In this document: positions 62,915 to 64,000 of the stretch, piece after piece
How the letters are laid out: each line of letters begins with the position of its first letter
Numbering within the stretch: position 1 is the stretch's first letter
DNA from: an uncultured Flavobacteriaceae bacterium
GTDB lineage: Bacteria; Bacteroidota; Bacteroidia; Flavobacteriales; Flavobacteriaceae
NCBI GenBank assembly: GCA_943789365.1
Contig: CALSTV010000001.1
Coordinates: 186,001-250,000 of the forward strand
Length of the DNA stretch: 64,000 nucleotides
Direction of reading: 5' to 3'
Program-made: the position numbers and the translations under genes
The notes under the pieces: model-generated
What the model saw: only the letters and a program-made list of their open reading frames with translations
The model's database searches: none
Told to the model about the DNA's origin: nothing

Positions 62915-62922
62915 CAAAGATA
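62915..62922 (-). promoter_or_regulatory. TATCTTTG -7 box of the helicase gene
   Basis: An exact TAnnTTTG on the minus strand, 18 bp before the GTG start. It decides the start codon because the alternative TTG is part of the box. Confidence 0.6.
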
Positions 62923-63127
62923 GGATTAATTCTTCTCTGGTACATTAGAAACCCATTAACAATTATCATTCGCTATTAGGAGTAAACTCATTCACTTGAT
63001 TTAAACATCAGTGCCAATATCTTAAAAAATAAACTTTATTATATTTTTTAATATATGTACATTTACAATACGTTAAACTAAACCGAAATATAGTACTTGA
63101 ATAACAATCACAGAAATCAGCACAATA

Positions 63128-64000
63128 ATGGCAACAAATAATAGGGTTTTACAATTTGATTTTTTTAGAGGATTAATGCTCGTCATTATGATGTTTAATC
63201 ATTTAATGTATTTTCCATTAAATTCCTTAAAGAGTACTATCTATCCTTTTACATATGAAACTTTTGGATTTTTTACAGCTGCCGAAGGTTTTATTTTTCT
63301 ATCTGGACTTGTATTGGGTGTTGTTTATACAAAAAAACTAAAAAAACAAGGAAAGCTGGCATTTGATACCGCTCTCTACAAACGAGCATTATTCGTATAT
63401 AAGTACCATATTGGTTCTTTTTTATTTGTTACCTTGTTGTTTTATATCCCCTTGTATAATACATACTGGTCAGACAGCTGGGAAAGTCAACGAATGCTTA
63501 GAGACGCTCCTTTTTACACATTTCTCAAGGCCATTTTTCTTTTGCATCAAACAAATTTACTCGACATACTTTCATTATATGTTTTATATATTCTAATGGT
63601 CCCATCTATGACCAATTTACTTAACAATAACAGGCATAAATTGTTTTTCTTTTGCATTATTCTACTTTGGAGTTTTGGACAATTCCGACCTCAACTCTAT
63701 TTAGAGTCTATAAGTAGTTTTCATTTCGGATGGTTTGAAGCCTTTTCCTGGCAAAGTTTATTTTTTATCGGGTATTTTATTGGATATCAATACTCTATGC
63801 AGAAATCAATCCCTTTTAAATTTAATAAAATCTTATTTCAACTAAGTTTGACTATTTTTCTATTAGGATTCTTTTTTAAACATTTTTATTCAATTCCAAA
63901 AGCTTATGATACTTTATTTAGTGTTCGAAATTTAGGCCTTTTTAGAATTGTAAATTTCTTGGCGTTGGCATATTTAATTTATTTAGTATCAAAGCGCAAG
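63128..64000 (+). CDS. OpgC-like membrane acyltransferase, N-terminal 291 residues
   Basis: The frame begins at ATG 63128 and is open to the window end, so the C-terminus is missing. It starts VLQFDFFRGLMLVIMMFNHL, with the Arg-Gly...Asn-His pattern of OpgC/acyltransferase-3-like proteins, followed by FTAAEGFIFLSGLVLG, typical of OpgC. At least seven hydrophobic segments are visible. OpgC succinylates periplasmic glucans in proteobacteria; the substrate here is unknown. Confidence 0.8.
   Translation, partial: MATNNRVLQFDFFRGLMLVIMMFNHLMYFPLNSLKSTIYPFTYETFGFFTAAEGFIFLSGLVLGVVYTKKLKKQGKLAFDTALYKRALFVYKYHIGSFLFVTLLFYIPLYNTYWSDSWESQRMLRDAPFYTFLKAIFLLHQTNLLDILSLYVLYILMVPSMTNLLNNNRHKLFFFCIILLWSFGQFRPQLYLESISSFHFGWFEAFSWQSLFFIGYFIGYQYSMQKSIPFKFNKILFQLSLTIFLLGFFFKHFYSIPKAYDTLFSVRNLGLFRIVNFLALAYLIYLVSKRK

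Noticed and set aside
62897-62917. TTG start of the helicase
   Set aside because: The codon lies inside a TATCTTTG promoter box; GTG 62896 is consistent with the transcript start.
1-64000. tRNA, rRNA or tmRNA genes
   Set aside because: I noticed no T-loop/anticodon-arm patterns or rRNA-like stretches when reading the gaps; a covariance search would settle it.

Overview
This AT-rich window comes from a member of the Bacteroidota, most likely a marine-type Flavobacteriaceae. Several upstream regions carry the Bacteroidota promoter hallmark TAnnTTTG (7746, 26797, 55468, 62915). The gene set is typical of the family: a flavobacterial-type ParE, Skp/OmpH, tail-fibre-like surface proteins, giant secreted YD-repeat proteins and the thrA-thrB-thrC order. 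No rRNA, tRNA or CRISPR array was recognised.

Layout. (1) 0-8.8 kb is housekeeping: a partial phytanoyl-CoA dioxygenase, parE, and a vitamin B12 nucleotide-loop cluster (cobU-cobT-cobS-cobC) flanked by two BtuF-like binding proteins, then a cyclophilin-FKBP fusion. (2) 8.8-13.6 kb is an accessory array, all on the minus strand: a small pair of unknown genes, a putative phage-defence trio (XRE regulator, AAA ATPase, DUF4276/TOPRIM-like protein) and two ParE/RelE-type toxin-antitoxin pairs, one with a nonsense codon in the toxin. At least two of the gaps between these modules contain long imperfect inverted repeats, like an integron-style cassette array with no visible integrase. (3) 13.6-34.7 kb is an Rhs/YD-repeat toxin locus. 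One full-length secreted Rhs protein (30070-34740) is followed by four displaced C-terminal 'tips' (toxin ends), most with a small candidate immunity gene. The array is interrupted twice by nearly identical copies of a mobile module: a divergent XRE regulator, an AAA ATPase, an active-looking tyrosine recombinase and a second recombinase lacking two catalytic residues. Each module is followed by a 494-bp, highly structured, inverted-repeat-bounded non-coding element and an orphan tip. This is the most interesting part of the window. (4) 34.7-42.7 kb holds a badly frameshifted partner gene of the Rhs protein, decaying lipoprotein genes and large arrays of 7-bp-based repeats. (5) 42.7-44.4 kb has a Skp/OmpH-like chaperone and a tail-fibre-like surface protein. 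(6) 44.9-55.1 kb is a complete-looking type II secretion/type IV pilus-like system in two converging operons. (7) 55.5-61.6 kb is the threonine operon with a Thr-rich leader peptide, followed by gcvT. A DEAD-box helicase and a partial OpgC-like acyltransferase close the window.

How the genes work together. The B12 genes would turn salvaged cobinamide into cobalamin. The T2SS-like genes would build a pseudopilus, secretin and motor. The Rhs locus looks like a tip reservoir: recombination between the conserved 'core' ends could swap a displaced tip and its immunity gene onto the full-length protein. The interleaved tyrosine-recombinase modules may have carried in or moved some of these tips; this last step is inference.
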